NCBI RefSeq assembly: GCF_029953635.1
Contig: NZ_CP124543.1
Location: 4,629,455-4,693,454 of the forward strand
DNA from: Halotia branconii CENA392
Lineage (GTDB): Bacteria > Cyanobacteriota > Cyanobacteriia > Cyanobacteriales > Nostocaceae
Direction: 5' to 3'
Length of the DNA: 64,000 nucleotides
Below are positions 25,454 through 34,500 of the stretch, one piece after another. Both the position numbers and the translations under genes were made by a program. The notes below the pieces were generated by a model that ran no database searches, had not been told where the DNA came from, and was given only the letters and a program-made list of their open reading frames with translations. Every line of letters begins with the position of its first letter. Within the stretch, counting starts at the first letter, position 1.

Positions 25454-25505
25454 ACAACCGCGGGATCGACGAACAATCTCAGTTCCACATCAATAAAGAA
25501 AAACA

Positions 25506-25790
25506 ATGCAAAAACGCAAACTTGGTAATAGCAATTTAGAAGTCTCAGCGTTCGGGCTGTATGGGAATGAGTTTTTTTTATGGCCTACCCAAGAACATCC
25601 AGGAGATGACTGCTCTGCTTAGGACTGCCGTTGATCGCGGCATCACATTCTTTGACACTGCCGAGGTCTACGGCCCGTTCCTAAACGAAGAGTTGGTGGG
25701 CGAAGCTCTCGCTCCCTTCCGTGGGCAAGTGGTCATCGCTACCAAATTCGGGTTCAACATTAGTCCTAATTCCGAACTGACTGCTTATCA
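25506..25790 (+). pseudogene. Aldo/keto reductase pseudogene (frameshifted, truncated)
   Basis: The 5' end reads MQKRKLGNSNLEVSAFGL, the normal start of an aldo/keto reductase, then goes out of frame near 25556. The following frame reads MGMSFFYGLPKNIQEMTALLRTAVDRGITFFDTAEVYGPFLNEELVGEAL, with the catalytic Asp-Tyr region intact. The expected GLGCMGMS is short by about 5 bases, which fits a GGCTG slippage deletion. The gene then stops at a MITE beginning at 25790, about a third of the way through, and the rest is missing. Normal length would be about 330 residues, so it is nonfunctional. Confidence 0.85.
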
Positions 25791-25917
25791 GGACTTACGC
25801 AGAAATAACGTAACTCCGTCATTACGAGCGATAGCGAAGTAATCTACCCTAACGCTGGGATTGCTTCCCTACACTCCGTTCCGGTCGCAATGACAATATC
25901 GGCGTTGCGTAAGTCCT
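25790..25917. repeat. MITE-like element, AGGACTTACG ends (copy 2)
   Basis: AGGACTTACGC (25790-25800) and GCGTAAGTCCT (25907-25917) are perfect 11-bp inverted ends of a 128-bp element. TTAT occurs on both outer flanks (TTATC at the left, CTTATG at the right) and may be a target duplication. The interior, with TAACGTAACTCCGTCATTAC, is almost the same as at 43665-43817. It truncates the aldo/keto reductase pseudogene. Confidence 0.85.
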
Positions 25918-25994
25918 ACTTATGAAGAAAAAAGTACAACTTGGAGGGAAACGATGCAAACGGTTGTATTGAATAACGATCAAAGGAGATAGAA

Positions 25995-26492
25995 ATGAAA
26001 CTGCTTGCGACAACAATCGTGTCACCTTTTCTGCTTGCTTCGGGTTTCTCTGCTGTGGAACAAGCACAAGCCCCATCGAAAAATAACGCACAAATAGTAG
26101 AGGTTAGGCGAAACGGTTCGCAGCCTTCCACTAAGGGGCCTGCTAAAAACTTCACGGGTTCCGTCCGTATCGACCCCCTATTCTCAGCACGCGAGCCGTC
26201 ACGCACGTCTGGCGGTAGTGTCACGTTTGAACCAGGTGCGCGTACAGCGTGGCATACCCATCCATTAGGGCAAACTCTGATTGTGACGGCTGGATCTGGA
26301 TATGTCCAGCAATGGGGCAGACCAATTCAAGAAATCACATCCGGTGATGTGGTGCAAATTCCGCCGGGAGTGAAACACTGGCACGGGGCTACGCCAACCA
26401 CGGCGATGACTCACATTGCTATTCAAGAACAGCTCGACGGCAAGAACGTGGACTGGATGGAAAAGGTCAGTGATGAACAATATCGCAAGTGA
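25995..26492 (+). CDS. Exported cupin-domain protein (copy 2)
   Basis: A 165-residue cupin with an N-terminal signal sequence (MKLLATTIVSPFLLASGFSA, cleavage near VEQAQA). The cupin core shares most residues with copy 1 at 22900: TAWHTHPLGQTLIVTAGSGY, GVKHWHGATPTTAMTHIAI and QEQLDGKNVDWMEKVSDEQY. AAAGGAGAT lies 8 bp upstream of the ATG. Its 3' end overlaps an open frame leading into the truncated carboxymuconolactone-decarboxylase-like gene. The presence of one exported and one cytosolic copy suggests duplication followed by loss or gain of the leader. Confidence 0.88.
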   Translation: MKLLATTIVSPFLLASGFSAVEQAQAPSKNNAQIVEVRRNGSQPSTKGPAKNFTGSVRIDPLFSAREPSRTSGGSVTFEPGARTAWHTHPLGQTLIVTAGSGYVQQWGRPIQEITSGDVVQIPPGVKHWHGATPTTAMTHIAIQEQLDGKNVDWMEKVSDEQYRK

Positions 26493-26991
26493 TCTCCGTG
26501 TCCGAAATTTTTGGGAGTCGAGATGCACGTCCTTGGCTTTATTACCCGGCAATAAATTTCTGAAAGCAAGGCAGACAAAGGGAATCAAGGACGCAACGGG
26601 CAGGGAAGCAAGCCCACTTCCTACCGATAAAAGTCGTATTGAACTTGGAACAGAAATTCAGACGCGCCTAGCAGGAAGTCCGGTTTATGGAGAAATTTAT
26701 ACTTTTGCTCCTGCCATCGATCAGTTTTTGAAAAGTCACCTGTTCGCAGACATCTTCGGGCGCGACAACCTGGACTACCAAAGTAGGGAGATTGCGACCA
26801 TTGCAGCTCTTGCCAGCATGAAAGGTGTTAACTCTCAACTGCAAGCACATTTTAGAATCGGCATGAATACCGGACTGAGTGAGGCACAAATGAATAGCCT
26901 TATATCCGTTCTCAAGTCCAAAGTCGGCAAGCCTGAAGCCGATAATGCTGCTGAAGTATTGAATCAGGTTTTAAGCAATAAGTCTCAATAA
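26473..26991 (+). pseudogene. Truncated carboxymuconolactone-decarboxylase-like gene
   Basis: The C-terminal CMD domain is well preserved: GREASPLPTDKSRIELGTEI, LKSHLFADIFGRDNLDYQSREIATIAALASMKGVNSQLQAH and later RIGMNTGLSEAQMNSL. The N-terminal half of the usual two-part protein (signal peptide plus first domain) is gone. The frame is instead open back into the cupin 3' end, where ATG 26473 or an upstream ATG at 26416 could start it. No ribosome site is evident at these starts. It may be a nonfunctional remnant, or a short single-domain protein; the second is less likely. These proteins are alkylhydroperoxidase-like and usually travel with cupins and tautomerases. Confidence 0.7.
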
Positions 26992-27017
26992 AAACTTCAA
27001 ACTGAAGGAGAAAAGCA

Positions 27018-27251
27018 GTGCCTCATATCAGCGTTAAGCTCTACCCTGGCCGATCAGAACAGCAGAAGGTTCAGCTTGCCGAGCAAATCGTCAAAGATGT
27101 TGTTTCCATTCTGGAATGCGGCGAAGAATCGGTTTCGGTAGCGATTGAAGAAATCAAACCTGGGGATTGGGCAGAGCAGGTTTATAAACCAGATATTCTG
27201 AATCACTCAAAGAAACTCTACAAGCAGCCAGGCTATAACCCATTCCAATAG
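27018..27251 (+). CDS. 4-oxalocrotonate tautomerase-like protein
   Basis: A 77-residue tautomerase. The start is GTG at 27018, preceded by GAAGGAGAAAAG; removal of Met would expose the catalytic Pro1 (PHISVKLYPGRSEQQK). The family core AEQIVKDVVSILECGEESVSVAIEEI is intact. It is of the slightly longer PptA-like kind. It follows the CMD remnant by 26 bp and precedes an SDR gene by 42 bp, so these form a likely transcript. Substrate unknown. Confidence 0.9.
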   Translation: MPHISVKLYPGRSEQQKVQLAEQIVKDVVSILECGEESVSVAIEEIKPGDWAEQVYKPDILNHSKKLYKQPGYNPFQ

Positions 27252-27293
27252 CAACGAAACAAGGAAAACAATTCTGCAAAAAGGAGAAATAAG

Positions 27294-28037
27294 ATGATTA
27301 AGGACAAAGTTGTGATTATTACCGGCGCATCTTCAGGAATTGGTGAAGCAACTGCGAAATTGCTTGCCAGCAAAGGCGCTAAAGTCGTATTGGGCGCGCG
27401 CCGTGAGCAACAATTAAAACAACTGGTTGATGCAATTAATAGCGGTGGCGGACAAGCAGTTTATCAAGTGATGGATGTGACTAATCCAGCTGATAACGCT
27501 GCGATCGCCAAGCTTGCCAAGGAAACATTTGGAGGCGTTGATGTGATTTTCTTGAACGCTGGCATCATGCCCACTTCTCCACTGTCTGCATTGAAAACTG
27601 ATGAATGGAATCAAACAGTTGATGTCAATATCAAGGGTGTCTTAAATGGTGTCGCTGCTGTGTTGCCAACGTTTGTTAGCCAAAAGTCTGGGCATATTAT
27701 CACAACTTCATCGGTTGCTGGATTAAAAGCTTATCCAGGTGCTGCGATTTATGGTGGTACGAAATGGTTTGTACGTAATTTCATGGAAGTTATACGTATA
27801 GAGTCTGCTCAAGAAGGAACTAACATTCGGACTGCGACCATTTATCCTGCTGCAATTAACACCCAGTTGTTAGATCAGATTACTGACCCAAATTCTGCTA
27901 AAGCAATGACAAAGTTGTATGAGCAACATAGCATCTCACCAGATCGAGTAGCCAATGTTGTGGCGTTTGCGATTGACCAGCCAGAAGACACCAACGTGAA
28001 CGAATTTACGATTGGCCCAACCACGCAGCCTTGGTAA
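27294..28037 (+). CDS. SDR-family oxidoreductase
   Basis: A 247-residue classical short-chain dehydrogenase. NAD(P)-binding TGASSGIG lies at residues 10-17, the NAG motif in FLNAGIMPT, and the active site as Ser in TTSSVAGLKAYPG with YGGTK. Arg in ARREQQ after the second strand suggests NADP preference. A strong ribosome site AAAAAGGAG precedes the ATG. It appears to be last in the cupin-CMD-tautomerase-SDR run. The protein resembles YdfG/serine-dehydrogenase-like members, but the substrate is uncertain. Confidence 0.92.
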   Translation: MIKDKVVIITGASSGIGEATAKLLASKGAKVVLGARREQQLKQLVDAINSGGGQAVYQVMDVTNPADNAAIAKLAKETFGGVDVIFLNAGIMPTSPLSALKTDEWNQTVDVNIKGVLNGVAAVLPTFVSQKSGHIITTSSVAGLKAYPGAAIYGGTKWFVRNFMEVIRIESAQEGTNIRTATIYPAAINTQLLDQITDPNSAKAMTKLYEQHSISPDRVANVVAFAIDQPEDTNVNEFTIGPTTQPW

Positions 28038-28356
28038 GGATGGTGGCTGATTGCACGCACTAATGTCATACCAGCAAGCGGTTAATCAAAATGAAATTAC
28101 TCACAGCAACAATTTTGTGATTTGCTCTAATGCTGAGTCTGGGGCTTCATCTAGCGATCGCAGCCGTGACAATCGAGCTTGTTCAAAAGCCGAATGAATA
28201 ATCATTTCAGCCAAAATTGTCTGCTGTACAATGATAAATTAGCGTCAAAACATCGCGCTTCTGCCCGATCTGATGTGTAGGTTATACAGATCATTAAGTC
28301 TTCTCGCTAATTCTGGGAATTTATCGCGTTATTATCCTTTATCTTGGTTACTCTTT
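28038..28356. other. Intergenic region with cupin leader remnant
   Basis: A 319-bp stretch between the two SDR genes. It contains the remnant listed at 28091-28196 and no intact gene. An in-frame extension of the second SDR to 28273 is not credible; Met at 28357 fits the family. Confidence 0.5.
28091..28196 (+). pseudogene. Cupin signal-peptide remnant
   Basis: ATGAAATTACTCACAGCAAC encodes MKLLTATIL followed by a stop, then FALMLSLGLHLAIAA...VELVQKPNE-like sequence. It closely parallels the leader of the exported cupin (MKLLATTIVSPFLLASG). The cupin body is missing. This suggests a third cupin copy that has decayed. Confidence 0.45.
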
Positions 28357-29100
28357 ATGAACCAACCTTTATCTAATAAAGTTGCCCTCGTTACCGGTGG
28401 CTCCCGTGGCATCGGAGCGGCGATTTGCCAAAAGCTGGCAGCCCACGGTGCCCATGTGGTAGTGAACTATGCCAGCAGTGCCGATGCCGCCAATCATCTG
28501 GTGGAGCAGATTCAGGCTGATGGCGGTAAGGCGATCGCCATCAAAGCCGACATGAGTGACCCAGCCCAGGTGATAAACCTGTTTGACGAAGCCGAAAAGG
28601 GTTTGGGCAAGGTCTCGATTCTGGTTAATAATGCGGGTGCGGCCATCCCCGGCAGCCTGGCCGAGATTACGGACGAGGCATTCGACAAGCAAATGAACCT
28701 CAATGTGCGAGGGGTGTTCGTTGCCAGTCGGGAAGCGGCTCGACGCATGGAGTCGGGCGGACGCATCATCAATATTGGCAGTTCTTTGGGCGAAGCGGTG
28801 CCTATGCCAGGGCTTTCTATCTACTGCGCCACTAAGTTCACCATAGCAGGTCTGACACGGGGCTGGGCGCGAGATCTGGGGCCACAGAATATCACCGTTA
28901 ATTGTGTGGAACCCGGCCCAATTGATACCGATGCCAACCCCGCTGATAGCCCACAGGCTGACTATCAAAAGTCTGTCACGGCTTTGGGACGTTATGGCAA
29001 ACCGGAAGAAGTGGCAGCACTGGTAGCGTTTGTAGCTTCACCCGAAGCCAGCAACATCACTGGAGCGACTCTACGGGTAGACGGCGGTTGGGGGGCATAG
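28357..29100 (+). CDS. SDR-family oxidoreductase (FabG-like)
   Basis: A 247-residue short-chain dehydrogenase starting at Met 28357 (MNQPLSNKVALVTGGSRGIG). Motifs: TGGSRGIG, NNAGAA, the catalytic Ser in NIGSSLGEA and YCATK. The C-terminus ITGATLRVDGGWGA is typical of FabG-like SDRs. Its high GC content and codon use differ strongly from the flanking AT-rich DNA, indicating transfer from another lineage. It is separated by 319 bp from the first SDR and is probably transcribed on its own. Substrate unknown. Confidence 0.92.
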   Translation: MNQPLSNKVALVTGGSRGIGAAICQKLAAHGAHVVVNYASSADAANHLVEQIQADGGKAIAIKADMSDPAQVINLFDEAEKGLGKVSILVNNAGAAIPGSLAEITDEAFDKQMNLNVRGVFVASREAARRMESGGRIINIGSSLGEAVPMPGLSIYCATKFTIAGLTRGWARDLGPQNITVNCVEPGPIDTDANPADSPQADYQKSVTALGRYGKPEEVAALVAFVASPEASNITGATLRVDGGWGA

Positions 29101-29829
29101 AGGAATTTTTGAGAATCATCAAGTCTGTATATCTTAATTGGAATTTAGTCATAACCTCTGTGTCTGCGATCGCAACTATCCCGCCCGATACTGTACTGCA
29201 CCAGCTTCGATAAACAACAAATACGCCACCATGCCTAAAGTTCGTTTTTCTGAAGTCGGTGCAATAAAACCAAACTATGTAACAAAAAGTAAATAAGGCT
29301 CAAACTCTTTCTCCCCCTGGTTACTGAGCGTCTTGTACTGAGTTTAGCCTGAGCGTAGCCGTTCGCGCAGCGTCTCCGACAGGAGAAGGGCGTAGTCGAA
29401 GTAAGCCGAAGTATGCTCCCTGCTCCTGGTCACTGAGTTTCGACACTTCGACAGGCTCAGTGCAGCGCTGCGCGGCAGTTGAGCGTAGCCGAAACTCAAT
29501 TAACGCGTAGCCGAAGTAAGCCGAAGTGCTGCCCTCCTGCGGTCTTAATGATAAGCCTTTTACCGAACATGATTATGATGGGTATTGTCGAAGAGCTTGG
29601 CTCGGAAGTTAACACGCTGAAGAAAGGTAATCGCGTAAATGACCAAATAATTGGTGATTGGTAATTATGTGGGTTTCAAACCCCCGCTAAATTGGAAATT
29701 TAGCGGTCTTCAAGACGTTCGCAAGCTGGCTACCGCTACGCTATCAGCGGTGGGTTCAAGCCCCCACGGATTATAATTGCGAATTGCGAATTGGTTGCTA
29801 CGCTGCTTGAATAAAAAGCTTTGAGTGCG
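29101..29829. other. Intergenic region filled with dispersed repeats
   Basis: A 729-bp region without an intact gene. From about 29300 to 29570 it is a mosaic of TGAGCGTAGCCGAAG-type units framed by CTCTTTCTCCCCCTG and CTGCGGTCTTAATGATAAG; the same frame occurs near 40600 and 42780-42905. At 29680-29770 a GTGGGTTTCAAACCCCC unit forms an inverted pair with GTGGGTTCAAGCCCCCAC. A short alcohol dehydrogenase remnant is listed separately. Confidence 0.55.
29569..29664 (+). pseudogene. Zinc alcohol dehydrogenase remnant
   Basis: The frame reads MMGIVEELGSEVNTLKKGNRVND, a good match to the GroES-like segment of zinc-dependent alcohol dehydrogenases (usual form GHEFMGIVEEVG...KKGDRV). It begins exactly at the edge of a dispersed repeat and has no continuation, so only about 25 codons of a lost gene remain. 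Confidence 0.45.
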
Positions 29830-30852
29830 TTAAAGAGCATCCATGTATTGCTGTAACTTTTCTAACAGTGGCTGATATTCGAGTTGTTCAGCTAATTCTT
29901 GAGCATTTCGATAGCACGATCGCGCCAACTTTTTGCGTTTCGTCATTGCATACAGGTTGCCCATATTCACTAAAGTTGAACTTTCTCCTAGACAATCGCT
30001 CAATTCTTGATAAATTGCGATCGCTTGTTTGTAGAACTTTAATCCTTGCTTGTGTTGTGCAAGAATACTGTAGGTAAAACCAATGTTATGCAGGGTTGTT
30101 GCTTCACCAGAGCGATCGTTTAATGCTTGACGTGTCAACAAAACTTGATGATAAAGTATTAATGCTTCTTTAGGTTGCCCTAAATCGCTATATACAGAAG
30201 CAATATTGTTTAAAGTCGTTGCTTCACCTAGCAGATTTTTAGTGGCTCGTTGAATTGGTAGGGCTTCTTGCAGAAATTTGAGAGCTTGTTCAAACTTGCC
30301 TAAAGTGCAGTAAGCAAAACCAATCCCATTTAAAGTTGTGGCTTCACCAGAAAAATCTCCTAGCGATCGCCGCATTGCTAAAATTTGGTTTTGTAGCAAT
30401 AATGCTCGTTTCGGTTCTCGCAATCTGGTATAAATCAACGCCACATCATTGAGAGTAGAAACTTCACCTTGAGTATCTTGCAATTTCCTGAAGATGAAAA
30501 CTGCTTGATCTAAATACTCCAAGGCTTGAGAAAATCTTCCCAGACGACTGTAAGTAGAACCCAAATTACTCATAGCAGTTGCTTGGGCGCGATCGTTATC
30601 GATTTCTTGAGCAACCGCAAGCGCCTGATGAAAACACTTTAACGCTTTTTGAAATTGCCAGCAACCAAGGTGAGCCAAACCAATATCGTTCAATGTATGA
30701 CCTTCTCTGGCTCGATCTGGAATGGCTCTAGCTAAACGCAAATTCTCGGTGGCTAAATTGAGATATTCTGAAAATTTTCCTCGCTGATAGTAGCGGCTGG
30801 CTTCGTGGCGACGTTGTTCCCATTCTTTGACTTGACTAAAAGGTTGCGTCAT
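29830..30852 (-). CDS. TPR-repeat protein
   Basis: A 340-residue protein made of about seven tetratricopeptide repeats of the Kinesin-light-chain/FAIM-like type, with the recurring 40-residue pattern GEATTLNNIASVYSDLGQPKEAL. No signal peptide, catalytic domain or membrane segment is visible, so it should act as a soluble scaffold. In filamentous cyanobacteria such proteins often accompany CHAT proteases, but none is adjacent here. It is a single minus-strand gene divergent from the histidine kinase pair. Start ATG 30852 begins MTQPFSQVKEWEQRRHEA, which is typical. Confidence 0.88.
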   Translation of the reverse strand: MTQPFSQVKEWEQRRHEASRYYQRGKFSEYLNLATENLRLARAIPDRAREGHTLNDIGLAHLGCWQFQKALKCFHQALAVAQEIDNDRAQATAMSNLGSTYSRLGRFSQALEYLDQAVFIFRKLQDTQGEVSTLNDVALIYTRLREPKRALLLQNQILAMRRSLGDFSGEATTLNGIGFAYCTLGKFEQALKFLQEALPIQRATKNLLGEATTLNNIASVYSDLGQPKEALILYHQVLLTRQALNDRSGEATTLHNIGFTYSILAQHKQGLKFYKQAIAIYQELSDCLGESSTLVNMGNLYAMTKRKKLARSCYRNAQELAEQLEYQPLLEKLQQYMDAL

Positions 30853-31596
30853 CTGACCTCGGTGGCACTAGAGATAAATAGATGCTTGGGCAGATACCTT
30901 TTGGAAATGAACTCCTCTAAGGTTTCCCAAATTTGAGTTAACCATTATTTTCTACCCTTAGATATAAAATGTAAATAGAGAAGTCTACCTTTAGATACAA
31001 GACTAAAATAAAAATACCTGCATAAAAGCAGGTAGTGTATGGATAAATCTAACTGAATCAAGAAAATTGCAGCATTAACAATACAACAAGATTTTGTAAC
31101 TCATGTTTAGCCGTATATTACAGGACTTATACCATTTCACAAAAAATATGATGTGAATGTAGTAACACGGCAAGGGACTTCCAACTAAAAATATCCCGTC
31201 GCTGGGGTAGGCAGGGGAGCAAGTGGTCACTGAGCGTAGCCGAAGTGGAGCAGGGGGAAGACAACAAATATAATTTATTCTCTGGAAGTTCCCAAGCTTG
31301 TCATGCTACTACACCAAATCAGTTTTTTAACGCTAACTGAACCGTATTGTTTTCTATACTATATAGATGTCAGAGATGCTGCAAAACCTTGTGTATCATC
31401 ATAATTTACCGTTCCAAACGAATTTGATCGCTACAAATGATTTATCTCAAGATTCTACGGACGTTGTACAACAAGTGTGTAAGGTTCAATGGAAAGTTGA
31501 AGAGTTTCACCGACAATTTAAAGCAATTGACTGGCATTAAATCATATCAGTGCCATACATATACTCAAGCACTACCAAAACAGCAGGAAGAAAATC
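30853..31596. other. Intergenic region with nested repeats and transposase remnant
   Basis: A 744-bp gap between the TPR gene and the kinase pair. At about 31132 a MITE-type end (ATACCATTTCACAAA) is followed by an element with ends GGGACTTCCA (31174) and TGGAAGTTCCC (31283-31293), itself containing TGAGCGTAGCCGAAG units. The transposase remnant follows at 31367. No intact gene seen. Confidence 0.5.
31367..31552 (+). pseudogene. DDE transposase C-terminal remnant
   Basis: ATG 31367 opens a 58-codon frame ending NDLSQDSTDVVQQVCKVQWKVEEFHRQFKAIDWH. After a one-base shift the sequence continues TGIKSYQCHTY. The pattern WKVEEFHR...TGIxxYQC is the usual C-terminal catalytic-Glu region of an IS4-like DDE transposase (usual form RWKVEEFHRELKQLTGIEKCQC). 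No inverted ends were recognised, so the rest of the element is lost. Confidence 0.6.
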
Positions 31597-34500
31597 ATGT
31601 CAGCACTTGAGTTTCTCTTACTCGAAGCTAATCTTCCCGATGCAGAGATCGTGCAAGCCACGCTAAGAGAGGGCGGTATTAACTGTGAACTACTGCGGGT
31701 AGAAACTCGCGCTGATTTTATTAGAATACTGGAAACCGACGAAATCGACTTGATTTTGGCAGACTATGCCTTGTCTAATTTTGATGATGTTACGGCACTA
31801 ACGATCGCCCGTCGCCTACGTCCTGATACGCCGTTTATTTTCATCTCTGGCAGTTTGGGCGAAGAATTGGCAATTGAAGCGATTAAACAAGGCGCGACAG
31901 ATTATGTACTCAAGCAACGGTTAGGGCGGTTGGTGCCATCGGTACAGCAAGCATTGCAGGAAGTCCAGGAACTTGACAAAGATACTACCAAGCTCAAGCA
32001 AGCCGAAGCCAAATATCGATCGTTGTTCAACTCAATGGACGAGGGGTTTTGTCTGATCGAAGTTTTGTTTGATGAACGCGGACAAGCATTTGATTATCGC
32101 TTTCTGGAAGCCAATCCAGCCTTTAAGAAACAGACCGGACTCGTGGACGCAATTGGCAAAACCATGCACGAATTAGCACCGCAATACGAGGCACACTGGT
32201 TTGAGATTTACGATCGCGTCGCTAAAACGGGAGAAGCGGTTGATTTTGAAAACTGGCACGAACCCACCGGGCGTTGGTTTCGCGTTTTTGCCTCGCGTAT
32301 TGGCAACGCGGGCAGCCATCAGGTTGTCGTCGTCTTTGAGGACATTAGCGATCGCAAACGCCAGGAGGCAAATCTCGCTTTTCTCACCGATTTGATGAGC
32401 GATTTTGCGCCGTTCGCCACTGCCGAAGAAGTCATGGAAATAGCGGGCCAACGCATCGCCGAACATCTCGATTTGTCGCGCTACTTGTTTGTTGAGATTT
32501 ATCCAGAGGCGGGCGAATGTACCTATCTGCTCGAAAGCCGTCCCGACGGTCAGCTTGGCATTAGCGGGAGCTTCATACTCGCCGATTATCATACTGAAGA
32601 GGAACACCGTCTGCTTTCTACCGGACATTCGATGATCGTGAACGACGTGCGCGACGGAACACGTACACCCGAACAGATCGCAGCGTTTGAGGCGTTCGAC
32701 ATCAGTTCGATCGTCAATACGCCGTACTTAAGCAACGGACGCTGGGTTTTCGATCTGGGTGTCACGCGCAACAAGCCTTCGGTCTGGCGCGAAGACGAAA
32801 TCGAGCTTTTGCGGGAACTCTCCGCGCGCCTCTGGCTCAGAATCGAACGCGCCTGCGCCGAAGCCGCCATGCGTGAATCAGAAATTCAGCGGATTCAAGA
32901 ACAAGCCGCCCGCGAACAAGAACGCCAACGCGCCGAATCTCTAGCAGAACTTGATCGCGCCAAAACCCTGTTCTTTAGCAACGTCAGCCATGAATTTCGC
33001 ACGCCGCTAACGCTATTACTCGCTCCCCTGCAAGATGCCTTGAGCGATGCGGTCAATCCCCTAACTTCTGCACAACGGGAACGGCTAGAACTAGCACATC
33101 GCAACGGCTTGCGTTTGCTGAAACTGGTTAACACGCTGCTTGACTTTTCTCGCATTGAAGCCGATCGCCTGGAAGCAAACTACGAACCCACCGACTTATC
33201 CATCTACACGGCAGAACTGGCAAGTGTGTTTCGCTCGGCAATTGAGAATGCTAATTTGCAGTTAGTTGTCAATTGTCCTCCCCTACCCGATCACATTTAT
33301 GTTGATCGAGAAATGTGGGAAAAGATTGTATTGAATCTACTCTCCAATGCCTTAAAATTTACCTTCGAGGGTATCATTTCTGTCTCGCTCAAACCCATTA
33401 AAGAGGCAAGGGAGCAGGGAGCAGGGAGCAGGGGAGAAGAATTTTCCCCTCTGCTCGTTGAATTGACAGTCAGCGATACGGGCGTAGGTATTGCCGCTTC
33501 CGAACTGCCTCACCTGTTTGAGAGATTCTATCAAGTCAAAGGCGCGAAGGGACGCAGCTATGAAGGATCAGGCATTGGCTTATCTCTGGTGCAGGAACTC
33601 GTCAAGCGGCACGGCGGCGCGATCGCGGTTACGAGCGTAGTAAATCAAGGCACAACCTTCACCGTTACCATCCCCACCGGAATCGCCCATCTACCCGCCG
33701 ACCAAGTCTGGGTTGCCTCGACCCTGGCATCGACAGCTGTAACTGCAAACGCTTTTGTTGAAGAAGCCTTAGGTTGGCTAGGTGAAGAAGGGGAAGCCCT
33801 TCGGCTTCGCTCAGGACGAGGGGGCAGCCCTTCGGCTTCGCTCAGGACGAGGGGGCAGCCCTTCGGCTTCGCTCAGGGCGAGGGGGCAGGGAGAACTGCA
33901 CTTGATGAAAGCACAGAATTTCAAGCTCAAAGCTCGGAGGTTCACACTCAAAGCTCGGAAGTTCAAGCTCAAAGCTCGGAGGGTCAAGCTCAAAGCTCGG
34001 AAGTTCACGCTCAAAGCTCGGAGGGTCAAGCTCAAAGCTCGGAAGTTCACGCTCAAAGCTCAGAGGTTCACGCTCAAAGCTCGGAAGTTCAAGCTCAAAG
34101 CTCGGAAGTTCACGCTCAAAGCTCAGAGGTTCAAGCTCAAAGCTCGGAAGTTCAAGCTCAAAGCTCGGAAGTTCACGCTCAAAGCTCAGAGGTTCAAGCT
34201 CAAAGCTCGGAAGTTCACGCTCAAAGCTCAGAGGTTCAAGCCCCATCCCAGTCTTCCCCCTTGCTCCCTGCTCCCTGCCCCCCTGCCTCCTGCCCCCTGC
34301 CCCCTGCCTCCAGCGGCGCTCAAAGCTCCAAGAGGGCGCGTATTCTTGTAGTAGATGACAACGCCGATATGCGCGGCTACCTCAGGCGGTTATTAAACCA
34401 GTACTATGAGGTGGAAACTGCAAATGACGGGTTAGCCGCCCTGATGGCAATTCGGCGTGGTGGAAGTGCTATCTATGACTTGGTGTTAGCAGATGTGATG

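Noticed and set aside
28369..28968. 199-residue antisense frame
   Set aside because: It is antisense to a GC-rich SDR gene with all SDR motifs on the plus strand.
33928..34242. CRISPR-like regular repeat
   Set aside because: The 21-bp units are contiguous with no spacers and lie in frame inside a kinase gene.
33782..34351. Long Lys/Leu-rich open frame on the plus strand and an antisense frame at 33842-34246
   Set aside because: Both are out-of-phase readings of the kinase repeats; the 21-bp period keeps every frame open.
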